Source: Anastatus disparis (lineage: Eukaryota > Arthropoda > Insecta > Hymenoptera > Eupelmidae). From it: a stretch of 64,000 nt of DNA. The stretch spans positions 3,516,001-3,580,000 of the forward strand of contig JAFFSR010000292.1 in assembly GCA_017163975.1 (NCBI GenBank), in the 5' to 3' direction. How positions within the stretch are numbered: position 1 is the stretch's first letter; each line of letters begins with the position of its first letter. The translations under genes and the position numbers were made by a program. Shown here in pieces: positions 47,788 through 59,130 of this stretch. The notes beneath the pieces were generated by a model. That model did not search any database. It saw only the letters and a program-made list of their open reading frames with translations, and was not told the origin of the DNA.

Positions 47788-48731
47788 TTAATAACTGAAT
47801 CTACAACAAGATAGATGGAGTTATGCCTTTCTTGTAAAGGTAAATAAATATCTTCTGCTACAGCTTGTTTTGGTGCTTTAAAATCAGTGCTTTAGTTTTT
47901 GCAGTTTTAATCTTTTCATTATTATTTAAAAAATTAAATAAATAATCTAAATAATATAAAAAATAAAAAAATAGATTTTGTATCATATTTGAAAAAGGAT
48001 AAGGACATTTAATGATTCAGCAATTAAAATTCAGATAAGTATAAACTTAAATTTTTAGGCTAGAATTTTTTTTATTAAGAAATGATACTTTGTTTCTTAT
48101 TTTTATTTGTTTCAGGTGCATTTTATTCAAAGAAGATACAATAACATGTTTATAAAAATGGTTTTAAATTAAAGAAGATTTGTACAATTAGGAATAGTAT
48201 ATTTTATGCATTTTGAAAGAGTCGTCCTACAAATGATTATGACATAATTGTTATAAAAATTAGTTATTCATATTGTAAAATATGAATCAGATTGTGTTGA
48301 ATAATTATTTAAGAGAAAATAATTACACATTTAAAATTAATACAAATTACAATCATTTAATAAGGAATGATACACAATTTTTGATAAAGACGACAATTAT
48401 TGTAAAAAAATTGGATATTATTCAGGTGGTAAGTAGAAATAAAAGTAATAATATTAAATTTTATTAATAAATTGTATATATTTATATTTATTTTATAGAT
48501 ATAAAACATAACAAAACCTAGATACATGACAATAATATACATAGTCAAGAAAATTGAAAAATATAGGTTTTCGTCGAAGGCATGTTTCTAAAATTGAAAA
48601 AGTTGAACATGTCAAGAACAGAGAATTGTTGCACTGAATGGCTGCACCAATTTACTCTTTTAGATGTCCAAAACCTATACTAGGAGTATAAAAAAAATCT
48701 AAGACCCGAATGTCATGGACTCTCCTTGTAA

Positions 48732-49472
48732 GATGAAACGGTCGGGTGCGAGGCGCCTAGGCTTGCTTGCGACTGGTGGGCCAGGTGTCATCTCGATGTG
48801 ATGCTGTGTGTCGTGCTTTACCACTGGAGCACGGCCGTCCGGACGCGTGATCTCAGGAAATTCGGTTAACAGCTGGTGATAATCCGAGTTTCCCACGACG
48901 ATGACCTTGATGCTTGGGGTGTCGCAAGTGGTAACTCGTCCACGCGTATTTAGTTTCGTTTCCCCGTCGATCAGTTGACTATTCTTAAGGTCTACAAGGA
49001 GTCCGTAGTAGGCGAGAAAGTCCGCGCCGATGATGGGTCTAGTGACCTCGGCAACTACGAAATGCCAAGGAAAAGAGCGGTGAAGTCCGAGATTGAGACT
49101 TAGCTCGGCTGTGCCATACGTTTGTATGACAGAGCCGTTAGCTGCGGAAAGCTGGTAGGCTGCCTTCTTTAGTATTTGACGGGTATGAGAGCGTGGAATA
49201 ACACAAATGTCTGCGCCCGTGTCTACGAGAAAATCAGGCCTCGTTTTCCGCAAACTTACACGCACCTCCCTTACAATTCCTTGCCTTTGATCCGAACATA
49301 TGATGATACAAGCACGTGTCCGCTGGTGGCTCGTCCGTTGACCTTGAGCGAGAGCGGGATTTGGAACGGCTTCATTGTCGGTTGTCGTCACGTAGGCTAC
49401 GAAGAGAACTGATTTCCTGGCGGATGACTCTAAGTTCATCCTGCTGTATGAGTCGTGCAAAAAAGATTGCAC
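48732..49472 (-). pseudogene. Gypsy protease region, 5'-truncated
   Basis: This is the upstream portion of the split gypsy element. The aspartic protease signature is FLVDTGADICVIP (about residues 80-92 of the open frame), followed by the second flap/strand region IIGADFLAYYGL, and a linker TRPDGRAPVVKHDTQHHIE leading toward RT. The frame is restored to that of the RT at 43759 if the 5 kb element is removed. Upstream of 49472 the homology stops: there is no gag with zinc knuckle, no primer-binding site and no 5' LTR, so the element is 5'-truncated or rearranged. Confidence 0.85.
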
Positions 49473-49478
49473 GACTCA
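49449..49478. repeat. Short hairpin at the broken gypsy edge
   Basis: Perfect 12-base arms TGAGTCGTGCAA / TTGCACGACTCA with a 6-base loop lie right where the gypsy similarity ends. It may be a junction or fold-back made when the 5' part was lost. Confidence 0.5.
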
Positions 49479-49499
49479 TACTCATTTACCAGTTCCGCT

Positions 49500-49861
49500 A
49501 AACCTTTCTTGTAAATCCGCCCCGTCATTACCACTTTAATTTTAAGCTTGCTTATTTCATTTTATCTGATTATTATTTAAATGCAATAGTTAATTCTTTT
49601 TTTACCTTTTTATTAATATCAATTACCGTTCAACGTTTATGCACTTTTCATTATTAAATTAAGTTTTTATCTCTATTATTAAATTCAATTTTTATTTATC
49701 ATTAAATTCAGTAAAAATCAATTTAGTTTGTAAGTTCTGAACTTTGGCTTCCGCTAACCACCGACCGATCATCTCCAGCATGAATCTTCAGGTAAAAGTA
49801 AAAGTCTGATGCCGACGGCAACAACGAGTTTATCCTTGGACGAGAAGCCAAACGTTACAGA
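49500..49861. other. Stretch without recognised feature
   Basis: AT-rich to 49735, then GC-richer DNA to 49858 ending AAACGTTACA. The end resembles the inverted start of the gypsy LTR (TGTAACGTT), but the rest does not align with it by eye. Confidence 0.35.
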
Positions 49862-49921
<60 letters not shown>

Positions 49922-50190
49922 CTGTGTACACATGTACATGGGATATTTAATGTTAATTCACACGCGCGCGCACACACACACACAGGTATATATATGTATA
50001 TATATAGGGCGTTTTATGACAACTTTTCACATGTATATCAATATATCTTTGAGACAGTTTATGTTATCTCGCATACGTACACGCACATACGCCCAGGTTT
50101 AGATATATGTCATGTCAACTCGCTCGCATATACAGAGGTTTATATGTATAAATGGAACATTTCATGTCAAGTTACCAATATACTCAGTTA
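49862..50190. repeat. Microsatellite/minisatellite array
   Basis: (TA)n, (TG)n and units with GGGACATTTCATGTCAA variants, the same type as 10282-10620 and 60660-61431. Its right edge is the mariner-like element. Confidence 0.8.
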
Positions 50191-50299
50191 TATACAGGGT
50201 GTCCCATTTTAACTTACACACATTAATAACTCTAAAAATATGAACTTTAGAGAAAAATGTTCCAAGTAAAGGTTATAGGGTTTTAAGGGGGACATCTAA

Positions 50300-50760
50300 T
50301 GGTGGCCTTGACCATGACCTTGACTATGACCTTCAAGGTCATTCGAAGGTCAAGTTGATTTTTTTTAATGCCAAGCCATAATGTTAATCCCGGAAATGAA
50401 AAGAGCAAAAAATTCTGCGTCCGAATATGACCTTGACCATGACCTTGACCATGACCTTCAAGGTCATTCGAAGGTCAAGTCGATTTTTTAATGCCAAGCC
50501 ATAATTTTAATCTCGGGAATGAAAAGAGCAGAAAATTCTGCGTCCGAATATGACCTTGACCATGACCTTGACTATGACCTTCAAGGTCATTCGAAGGTTA
50601 AGTTGATTTTTTTTAATGCCAAGCCATAATTTTAATCCCGGGAATAAAAAGAGCAGAAAATTCTGCGTCCGAATATGACCTTGACCATGACCTTGACCAT
50701 GACCTTCAAGGTCATTCGAAGGTCAAGTTGATTTTTTAAAATGGTAAGCCATAATTTTGA
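50300..50760. repeat. Subterminal tandem repeats rich in TGACCTTGA
   Basis: Four units of about 115-120 bp, each with TGACCTTGACCATGACCTTG, CTTCAAGGTCATTCGAAGGT and AATGCCAAGCCATAAT. I count eleven TCAAGGTCA or TGACCTTGA sites here and four in the inverted array at 52975-53215. TCAAGGTCA equals the extended half-site of monomer-binding nuclear receptors (FTZ-F1/NR5A, ERR). Transposase-binding repeats are the simpler alternative. Confidence 0.85.
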
Positions 50761-51131
50761 TCTTGAGAATGATAAGAACGCAAAATTTTTTCTTTAAGTA
50801 TGTAACCACGTCGTAGAAAAATATGACCCTTGAAGGTCACGCAGAGTTCATCCTCTCTGCGGTGCTGAAAAGGCGGTAAATCGTAATATTATTGTGCTGA
50901 TTACTGGGAATTAAATGCTAGATTGTAAAATAATCTAAGTAATAAAAACAAGATAAATTTTTTATAAATGTCCTTTAATCAATAAACTCTGCATATCACA
51001 AAAATCAAAATACAATAACAATACAGCACAATCTCACAGTGATATAATACAATATCAAAACAAAAAATAGATTTGTAAGTAAAACAAAATATTGATTTTT
51101 CATAAGTTATTCTAAGAAAATGAAGAACACT

Positions 51132-52145
51132 CTAATCATCATTAACTTTCTGCTGACGTATTAAATGCTCAAAGTGGGCACCATTATTTTGCAGGTACAA
51201 CTGTAATCGACGACGGAAGTTACGTTGAACATCCATTAATATTCCAGGAGTTATTGCTTCACAAGCTCTTCTAATTCTGCCCATCATGTCTAATCTTGTT
51301 GTTATAGCATAGCTATACACCACATCTTTGACATATCCCCATAAAAAAAGTCAAGGGGATTAAGGTCTGGTGATCTAGGAAGCCATGCAATGGGTCCACG
51401 ACGCCCGATCCATCGATTTGTAAATCATTGATTGAGAAATCTTTGTACGTTACGTGCGTAGTGTGCGGGAGCCCCATCATGTTGATACCATGATTGCACC
51501 ATTAATTGTACGGTCAAAAAAATGTGGCCCAATAACTTGATCATTATAAACGCCAACCCATGTGTGAAGGCTCCAACGATGTTGGTTAAGCACCTCGCGA
51601 TACCAATGTGGATTGACTGGGGACCAGTAATGGCAATTATGTCTATTGAGACTTCCATTGCTGTGGAATGTAGCTTCATCACTAAAACAAACATTTAAAA
51701 AGAAATTTGGATTATGATCTAACATTTTAAGAGCCCATCTACAAAATTGTACTCTAAGTACGTAATCCTGTTCGCTTAATTCCTGTACCAGAGTAATATG
51801 ATAGGGATGGAACTGAACAGATCGTAATAATCTATGAGTTGTCGAACGGGGGATTCCCAATTCCCGTTCTATTTGAAGTGTACTTAAATGGGGATTTACG
51901 TGGACCATACCCAAAATTGCAAGCAGCCTAGGGTCATTATTATTCTGTGCTCTATGTCTTTGTCTTCGGCGATACAATGGATTATTGCGAGATCTTCTCT
52001 CAATGTTCATTATTTGTCGAGCATTAGGATGGCGGCGGTTTGGGAATCGCTCTGGATAGGCACGGGCAGTGAATCTGTAATTCCTGCCACATTCACCTAA
52101 GGTTATAAGAATGTCGACTACTTCATTAGACATATAATTTGCCAT
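51132..52145 (-). pseudogene. Tc1/mariner-superfamily transposase, DD41D type
   Basis: N-terminal HTH region (about residues 1-110; ARAYPERFPNRRHPN, then LSTLQIERELGIPRSTTHRLL), then the catalytic D in CFSDEATFHSNG, second D in WYQHDGAPAHYA and third D in RSPDLNPLDFF. There are 41 residues between the second and third D (counting one stop), the spacing of the rosa/VISION-type group. Breaks: an internal deletion with frameshift between RTINGA and WYQHDG near 51485-51505, a TGA in place of a codon at about 51427, and a one-base slip in the T run near 51342-51347. The last piece, 51323-51132, is the C-terminal tail. Start is the ATG at 52145. Confidence 0.85.
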
Positions 52146-52531
52146 TATACCAACAAAAATAGCTTATCCTATGCAGAAATAGAAAACACTCAATAAATAA
52201 TTAATTTCAAAATCAAATTATATCAATTAATTTATTTGTAAATAAATAAAATAAAATAAAAAATCTTACCTACAACAGTATTGAAAATTGCAGCAACAGA
52301 AAGCAAAAGTGACTCCAAACACAGAGAATTCAATTTTTTTTATACAACTTTTCACACTTGTGTGCGGAACTACTAAGAAGTACTACGATGCTACACAGAT
52401 AACTCAAACGTAAACATATGAATAAATGTCATATTTGAATTATCGTGCTCAAAGCTATAATTTTGTTTTATCGAATAGGGAAATTCATCCTCGCGCTTAG
52501 ATAATGAAAACATGACTAAGAGGTTGTATTT

Positions 52532-52955
52532 TTTACACGCTTTTCTTAAGCTCGTTTTCACATCTGTTTGTCTATCTGTCTGCAATCAAATCTTGCACGC
52601 TCGATTTAAGGCACTTTTTGTCGATGGAAATTTCTGAAATTCGGCACATTCTTTCGTCTCCGATAACAATACAATAATCCGTTGTCTAGGTCAGCGATGA
52701 CGAGTGTGCAAAGTCATCTCCGAGGAAATGCAAGTAGGAAGGCTTTCTCTGCATCGAGACGAGTTCATCAAGGGTGACGGAGAGAGAAAGAGGGAGAAAG
52801 GGGGAGGGATAGAGTAATGGAAAGAAGAAAATTTTCTCCTAATTATTGTAATAAACTGTATAAAAGTAATTTCAAGAAAGTTAATTTATTTATTTTATAC
52901 TTTTTAGTGCATTTTTTATATTATTGTATTTGTGAAAAGCGTGTTTTTAAAATGC
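52532..52955. repeat. Dispersed repeat family R2, copy 2
   Basis: Matches 23400-23740, with the same inverted-end layout (ACACGCTTTTCTTAAG ... GTGAAAAGCGTGTTTTTAAA). A GA-rich microsatellite (about 52776-52812) occupies part of it. Nested in the mariner-like element. Confidence 0.65.
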
Positions 52956-53320
52956 TTTTTTTTAAATTTTTATTTACACGCAGAATTTTCTGCTCCTTTC
53001 ATTCCCGGGATTAAAATTATGGCTTAGCATTAAAAAAAATCAACTTGACCTTCGAATGACCTTGAAGGTCATGGTCAAGGTCATATTCGGACGCAGAATT
53101 TTCTGCTCTTTTCATTCCCGGGATTAAAATTATGGCTTAGCATTAAAAAATATCAACTTGACCTTCGAATGACCTTGAAGGTCATAGTCAAGGTCATGGT
53201 CAAGGCCGCCATTAGATGTCCCCCTTAAAACCCTATAACTTTTACTTGGAACATTTTTTTCTAAAGTTCATATTTTTAGAGTTACTAATGTGTGTAAGTT
53301 AAAATGGGACACCCTGCATA

Positions 53321-53571
53321 TGTGTGGGTTAGAATGGGAGTGGCATAAGTCACATATTTCTAATTTCGAGATTTTCGATATTGAAGTTTTAAATTAATAT
53401 ACATTTCTATTGAGTGCCATTTTTACAGTGCTTATAATATTAAAGAAAAATATACAAAAAAGCCACCCTATTTTGAAAAATAAGTTGTTTTAATGTTAAA
53501 GAAATGAAATATACCACTAACTAAATTTTTTTTTAAATGTGACTTATGCCATTCTCATTTTCACCCACACA
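53321..53571. mobile_element. MITE with TA duplication, abutting the mariner element
   Basis: TGTGTGGGTTAGAATGGGAG at the left pairs with the complement of CATTCTCATTTTCACCCACACA. TA at 53319-53320 and 53572-53573. The left TA is shared with the right duplication of the DD41D element. Confidence 0.8.
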
Positions 53572-53573
53572 TA

Positions 53574-53994
53574 TAGTCGTAAGCGTTTTTCAGTCCTGAG
53601 TACTCTCCAGCTCCCTTATCCTCTTATTAAATAATGCCGTCAATCTGATCGTTAATGGCTACTTTTATGTATTTATAGAAATCTATTCCCCCTTCCCCCC
53701 CTTCGTGATCAGCCATTGGACCCCCGTTTCCTCCCCCTAATCATATTTCTGACCTATTTGTATATTGTCTTTTTATTATAGCCATCTCGTATTGTGATTC
53801 ATTTTTTATATGATTGGATTTGTTTTATAATTTCCAATACTAAAGGAGATATATTAAATGAAATTCTCTATTGCCGCATTCACAGAATAAAAGTTCATAA
53901 TAATATATCATTCTTATATTATAAAAATATTTCTATAATAATATTAGAATAATAACGATAATAATTAAGTATTATTGATAATTTTTCATATTTC

Positions 53995-54037
<43 letters not shown>
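53574..54037. other. Stretch with C-rich patch and (TA)n
   Basis: A C-rich patch at 53688-53745 resembles the G/C-run subterminal parts of the elements at 1581 and 26745, but no matching end was found. 54000-54037 is (TA)n. Confidence 0.35.
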
Positions 54038-54040
<3 letters not shown>

Positions 54041-54468
54041 TTGGCGGAAAGGATATTTTTCCGAGTGTGTACCTCAAATGGCAGCGCTGCATATTTTACC
54101 ACAGACATAGGAAAACTTCGAATTACGCATTGAGTTTCGCATCATAATTATTTTGTTTTTTCTTATAGGTTATTCATGCAAAATTCAAATGATAACAACT
54201 TAAATTTTATTGCTTATATAAATTAAATTCACAATATTAGATTCTATATGATTATTGAACTAAGAAATAAAAATTTTATATAATAAAATTATAATTCGGA
54301 TCATGAAAAAAGAAAGTAATATTGTTTGTTTACTAAAATTATGTCATTAAGTAATAAGTAACGATGATGCGAAATTTGCTCTATAATTTGGAATTGTCTT
54401 ATGCCTGTGGTAAAATATGCGATGTTGCCATTTGAGGTTAACATTCGGAAAAATATCCTTTCCGCTAA

Positions 54469-54471
<3 letters not shown>
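54038..54471. mobile_element. MITE with TA duplication in a (TA)n tract
   Basis: CACTTGGCGGAAAGGATATT and its complement (AATATCCTTTCCGCTAAGTG) begin long inverted arms that include CATATTTTACCACAGACATA. Both ends touch TA inside microsatellites. Confidence 0.8.

Positions 54472-54522
<51 letters not shown>
54472..54522. repeat. (TA)n microsatellite
   Basis: About 50 bases of alternating TA, part of a microsatellite split by the MITE at 54038-54471. Confidence 0.9.
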
Positions 54523-54524
<2 letters not shown>

Positions 54525-55387
54525 GACCTTTCACGCCAACTGAGAGATCAAAAAAATTAAAATCGCTGAAACTCTGAGAATTTATTCTTTCTGTTACCCA
54601 AAATATGTAAAAAAATTTTCAATGATCTAGATTGAGAGGATCAAGAGCTATAGATCCTTGAAATTTGTTCTTACATGTATTACATGGTAATTGTAATTAC
54701 TCACTGTTTGCCACTTCGGAAATTGCTTTTCGAGGGCTTATTTTCTTCTATTTTTTATGAACTTTAAAATAAATTTTGGTTCGTGTAAGCAAAAGTCACC
54801 AATAAGGAGTTATGACAGTTTGAAATATATATTTTCATGTATAATTTATTTTCAATATGAAAAATAAATCATACATGAAAATATATATTTATATTCAATA
54901 TGAAAAATAAATCATACATGATAATATAGATTTCAAACTGTCATAACTCCTTATTGGTGACTTTTGCTTACACGAACCAAAATTTATTTTAAAGTTCATA
55001 AAAAATAGAAGAAAATAAGCCCTCGAGAATCAATTTCTGAAGTGGCAAACAATAAGTAATTACAATTACCATGTAATACATGTAAGAACCAATCGAAAAC
55101 TTCAAAATTCAGGTCTGTAAAAATCATGCTAACTCTCTTCTTCATTTACAACAAGAAGTATTCTTATGAATTTCTCTCTAAGACATCAGGATTTTCAGAA
55201 AAAAAATCATAAAGTAGGGACTTTTCCAAAAATTTTGAAAAATGTTCAAATTTCAAGGATCTATAGCTCTTGATCCTCTCAATCTAGATCATTGAAATTT
55301 TTTTTACATATTTTGGGTAACAGAAAGAATATATTCTCAGAGTTTCAGCGATTTTTATTTTTTTTATCTCTCAGTTGGCGTGAAATG

Positions 55388-55391
<4 letters not shown>
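54523..55391. mobile_element. Large fold-back element
   Basis: GGGACCTTTCACGCCAACTG at the left pairs with CAGTTGGCGTGAAATGTCAT at the right. Arms extend far inward (TAGATTGAGAGGATCAAGAG; GGCTTATTTTCTTCTATTTT; CACCAATAAGGAGTTATGAC), with a stretch of about 150 bases near 55095-55250 present on one side only. The centre holds a smaller palindrome around AATAAATCATACATGA. No coding frame. Confidence 0.8.
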
Positions 55392-55433
<42 letters not shown>

Positions 55434-55457
55434 GCATAATAGAAATATATATATATA

Positions 55458-56541
55458 CAGTGCCACTCACGAAAATTTGGCCACCTAAGAAAAAATCGGA
55501 AAAAATTCAAAGTTTAATATCTCTGCGAAAAATGATCGAATCTTAAAAATTTCAACTGGGTTTTAAAGTTTACACTAAAAACCATCAAAAAACGTGAGTT
55601 TCGATATAAGAAATTTGAAATATCAACCTTTTATTCATAAAAAATGAAGCTATTTTAAAATTTTTTATTTATAATATTATTAAAGAAGTTTATGTTGAAA
55701 TGATAAAGTAATGATAATTTTGTGATTATGATAATTATGGATTTTGGTTATTTATAAATATTATGTGATAAAGTTGTTACATTTTTGAAAAAATTTATGT
55801 TAAAATGATAAAATGAATAGTATTGTGATTAAACTAACTTGGAATTTATAGCTTATATCGATATTATTTATAAAAAAATCAAATGTCTTTATATTTATTG
55901 TTAAAATATGAATAAATCACTATTAAACGTTTTAAGTACTAAAATATTGTTATTAATATGTTTTCTATTTTTTTACTTTTTTATTAATTTGTATTATTTT
56001 GTTTTCTTTTTCTTTAATTATAAATAGACGTATTATTGATACACCACAATTAATAGAGTTGGAAATATAAAAAATATTTTAACATAGGGAAAATGAGAAA
56101 AATAAAATTTTTTTTGTTTGTATTTGAACTTTAAGATCGGATTATTCACAAAAAAACAACACTTTTTTCTCTTTGAAGTTCTTTTTTTTAAGCACCCTTT
56201 TCGAGATACCAGCTGTTGAAAAAACAAGGATTTTTTTAACGTAAATGAGTATAACTCTTTCAAAAATAGACTTACAGTAGTTTTTAACCTCTCATTTTGA
56301 AGTAGAGTATTGTAGTTTCCATCTCTATTTTTAATTTTTAATCTCCGAAAATTTTCGACAAAATGGGACAAATTTAAAAATGGATGAAAAAAAATGACAT
56401 AAAATAGCTTCAGTTTTTATGGAAAATTTTTTATCGATAAACACAGTTGGAATTTTTAAGATTCGATTATTGTCGCAGAGATAGAAAACTTAATATTTTC
56501 CAATTTTTTCTCAGGTGGCCAAATTTTTGTGAGTGGCAGTG
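55458..56541. mobile_element. Non-autonomous Tc1/mariner-type element, CAGTGCCACTCAC ends
   Basis: CAGTGCCACTCACGAAAATT at the left pairs with AATTTTTGTGAGTGGCAGTG (one mismatch), flanked by TA (55456-55457 and 56542-56543). Arms of about 110 bp include GATCGAATCTTAAAAATTTC. The AT-rich interior has no transposase frame; the minus-strand frame at 56033-56371 is lysine/phenylalanine-rich and unconvincing. Confidence 0.8.
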
Positions 56542-56834
56542 TATGTAGCTGTTGTAGCTCAATTTGAGAGATATCATATCATTAATTTTTTATATTGATG
56601 TATCTGTGGTCGATGTCTTACGGTACTTGGATGTTTCTGGACACCCTGATGTCATCTGTAGTATCATTGCTTATTGTTTATCAAATTCATATTTGTTCTT
56701 GTGGATGCCTATCAATCTTCTTGGAAATCTGAATGTCAGTCAGGGAAATAAATTTTGAAATTTTTCATATCGTCTATTAATTATAAAGAAATTTTCATGG
56801 AATCTAAAATTTTGGTTATTTCTGCTAATCTTAA

Positions 56835-57355
56835 GAGGTGGTCGGAACTATTTGCCGCATGGGGGCGCTGCGGTCAGGTGAGAGAAAAATGTTAAATAAT
56901 TTTTACTCAGCGATTTACAATTTACTGAAACAATAATATACCTCTAATGTTGTCAATAACTCTAGCCATATATATGTAGAATAATTATTGATGCTAATCT
57001 TGTTTAAAAAGTTTAAAATGTTGTTGTAAAGCGAAAAATGCAGCGCGAGATAGATCCGGCGTGAGCATATGTATTCATCATTCTTTAGTATTACTTTCTC
57101 TGTCGCACTAAAGAAAAATACACATGTTTACATAGGCTCTATTACGCGCAGCATTTTTCGCTTTACAAAAATATTTTAGACTTTTTAAATAAGATTAGCA
57201 TTGATAATTATTCTACATATATATGACAAAAGTTATTGACAATATTAGAAGTATATTATTGTCTTAATAAATTGTAAATCCGTGTATAAAAAATATTTTA
57301 TATTTTTCTCTCACCTGCAGCACCACCAAGCGGCAAATGGTTCCGACCGCCTCTT
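56835..57355. mobile_element. Fold-back MITE, GAGGTGGTCGGAAC ends
   Basis: GAGGTGGTCGGAACTATTTG pairs with CAAATGGTTCCGACCGCCTC. Arms also share GGTGAGAGAAAAAT and, further in, AAATGCAGCGCG / CGCGCAGCATTTTTCGC. Flanks are TTAA on the left and TTGA on the right, so a TTAA duplication is possible but decayed. Confidence 0.75.
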
Positions 57356-58130
57356 GACGTCAATCTCGAAAAAAAATTTTGAAATTTTTTACAACTATAG
57401 TAAGTTTATATGTTTTTTTATAGGGGGTATTTTACAATGCTCGACTATACCTGACATTGTCTATAATCCGTAGGAACAGCTTTCAAAAATTTTTACAATG
57501 ACGTTTTTATCGTTTTCAGACATTAAAAAATTTTTATGTAAAATTAATGAAATGCATCATTAACAGTATGTCGGAGTTCCCCTATCCCCCGCCTCTTAAT
57601 AATGCTTTATTTGAAGCTTATTAATAAATGGTGCGTCAAATCATGTTCTTTCGCTACAGTCAGAAAATTCGTAATATCAATCCCAAATTCGGACAAGGAA
57701 TACACCAAAACACTATACATAAAAAGTTATAAGCAAACTTTCTATCTATAATATTTTGAGGTTAGGCTTATCGAGATATTAATATCTAATTTTTATTCAG
57801 ATAGTATCAACATAGTTTTAGTGCGCACAAATCAGTATATTTGTTTAGATAATTAATTTAAAAAAATATTAATAAAATAAAAAAAAGCAAAAATCGATTT
57901 CAACAACTCCGACATTCCGTTAAAAACAAAGACACAAAAAATAATTAATCAGTCAATATTTGTTCAAAGTTATAAATACTCTAATAAACGAACAAACAAT
58001 AAATAAATTAAGATATAAAGCACAGTGTGAATGTGTGTATTAAACTAATGAAAATAGAAATATATATTTATCTGAAGTAAAATTCAACGTAGATGCTTTT
58101 AAAAATAGATTATGTATCAACAGTAGTATG
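57356..58130. other. Stretch without recognised feature
   Basis: AT-rich, no ORF of note, a short C-rich patch near 57585-57596. Confidence 0.4.
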
Positions 58131-59130
58131 TTTCATATTAGAAAATAATCGCGATATTATTAAATATATGAAAGCTTACATTGGCTAAGTAATCGCCACT
58201 TCATAAACTCTTTTTAAATGTTTCATATTAGAAAATAATCGCGATATTATGAAATATATGAAAGCTTACATTGGCTGAGTAATCGCCACTTACTAGGAGA
58301 GTATCAGACCTCCGGATCACGGATTTTGCTCAAACTTTGGGATAAGTTTTCAGATGTCAAAATATGAAAGGAAACAGAATTTTAGATCCCAACGCTCAAG
58401 TTACAGGCAATTAAAGAAAATCACTAAAGAAGTTACTAGATTTTCAAACGCATATAGTTCCTTAGCATTGATAGCTAGGAGCTTGAAACTTTTTTAAATG
58501 AAAGCTGAGCTCAAATCCTTTCGAAACAGTAGTTATAGCATGTCAAAATATTATTTTTTCCCAAAGTTATAGCGTGATAAACATTGGGCCTGATTTCAGC
58601 TTTTGTTATTAATTAATGTTTTAAAAAGTAAAATCAGGCCCAATGTTTATCACGCTATAACTTTGGGAAAAAATAATATTTTGACATGCTATAACTACTA
58701 TTTTGAAAGGATTTGAGCTCAGCTTTCATTTAAAAAAGTTTCAAGCTCCTAGCTATCAATGCTAAGGAACTATATGCGTTTGAAAATCTAGTAACTTTTT
58801 TAGTGATTTTCTTTAATTGCCTGTAACTAGGGAAATATTGAGCGTTGGGATCTAAAATTCTGTTTCCTTTCATATTTTGACATCTGAAAACTTATCCCAA
58901 AGTTTGAGCAAAATCCGTGATCCGGAGGTCTGATACTCTCCTAGTTAGTAAATTCTTTTCAAATGTTTCATATTAGAAAATAATCGCGGTATTATTAAAT
59001 ATCTGAAAACTTACATTGGCTGAGTAATCACCACTTGAAAAGTTATTATTTAAACTTTTGTGTTAAATAAGCAATCATGATATTGAAAATTATCCAAAAA
59101 TGTACATTGGCTGAGTTATCGCCACATATA
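58131..59130. repeat. 88-bp tandem repeats
   Basis: Units starting TGTTTCATATTAGAAAATAA with CGCGATATTA and TTACATTGGCTGAGTAATCG occur at about 58131, 58219 and 58964, with a diverged unit near 59065. The array was split by the fold-back at 58296-58941. Confidence 0.8.
58296..58941. mobile_element. Near-perfect palindromic element
   Basis: GGAGAGTATCAGACCTCCGG and its exact complement at the far end; the arms match almost base for base through to a short loop near 58605-58625. TA at 58294-58295 and 58942-58943. It lies between units of the 88-bp array. Its very low arm divergence points to recent origin. Confidence 0.85.

Larger units (their letters stand above)
43757..48728 (+). mobile_element. 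DNA transposon with ~890-bp TIRs inserted into gypsy pol
   Basis: Left arm 43757 to about 44648 and right arm about 47838-48728 are nearly identical inverted repeats, starting CAAGGAGAGTCCATGACATT. TAA stands at both borders (43754-43756 and 48729-48731); a TA duplication with one extra A is equally consistent. Removing the element and one TAA restores the gypsy frame across protease and RT, which fixes the insertion point. It carries one spliced transposase gene and a nested MITE (47576-47787). The short mirrored ORFs at 43937-44203 and 48282-48548 are just the TIRs. Confidence 0.9.
50193..53318 (-). mobile_element. DD41D mariner-like element, degenerate
   Basis: Inverted ends TRCAGGGTGTCCCATTTTAA...TTACACACATTA span roughly 75 bp and continue through ACCCTATAAC-like sequence. 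TA flanks both sides (50191-50192 and 53319-53320). Subterminal tandem repeats lie at 50300-50760 and, inverted, at 52975-53215. The transposase (52145-51132) is on the minus strand. An R2 repeat has inserted at about 52532-52955. Confidence 0.8.

Noticed and set aside
49742..49860. Missing 5' LTR of the gypsy element
   Set aside because: Only the last nine bases resemble an inverted LTR start; the remainder does not match 40694-41168.
56033..56371. Minus-strand 112-codon ORF
   Set aside because: Low-complexity K/F-rich translation inside a non-autonomous TA element; no transposase motif.
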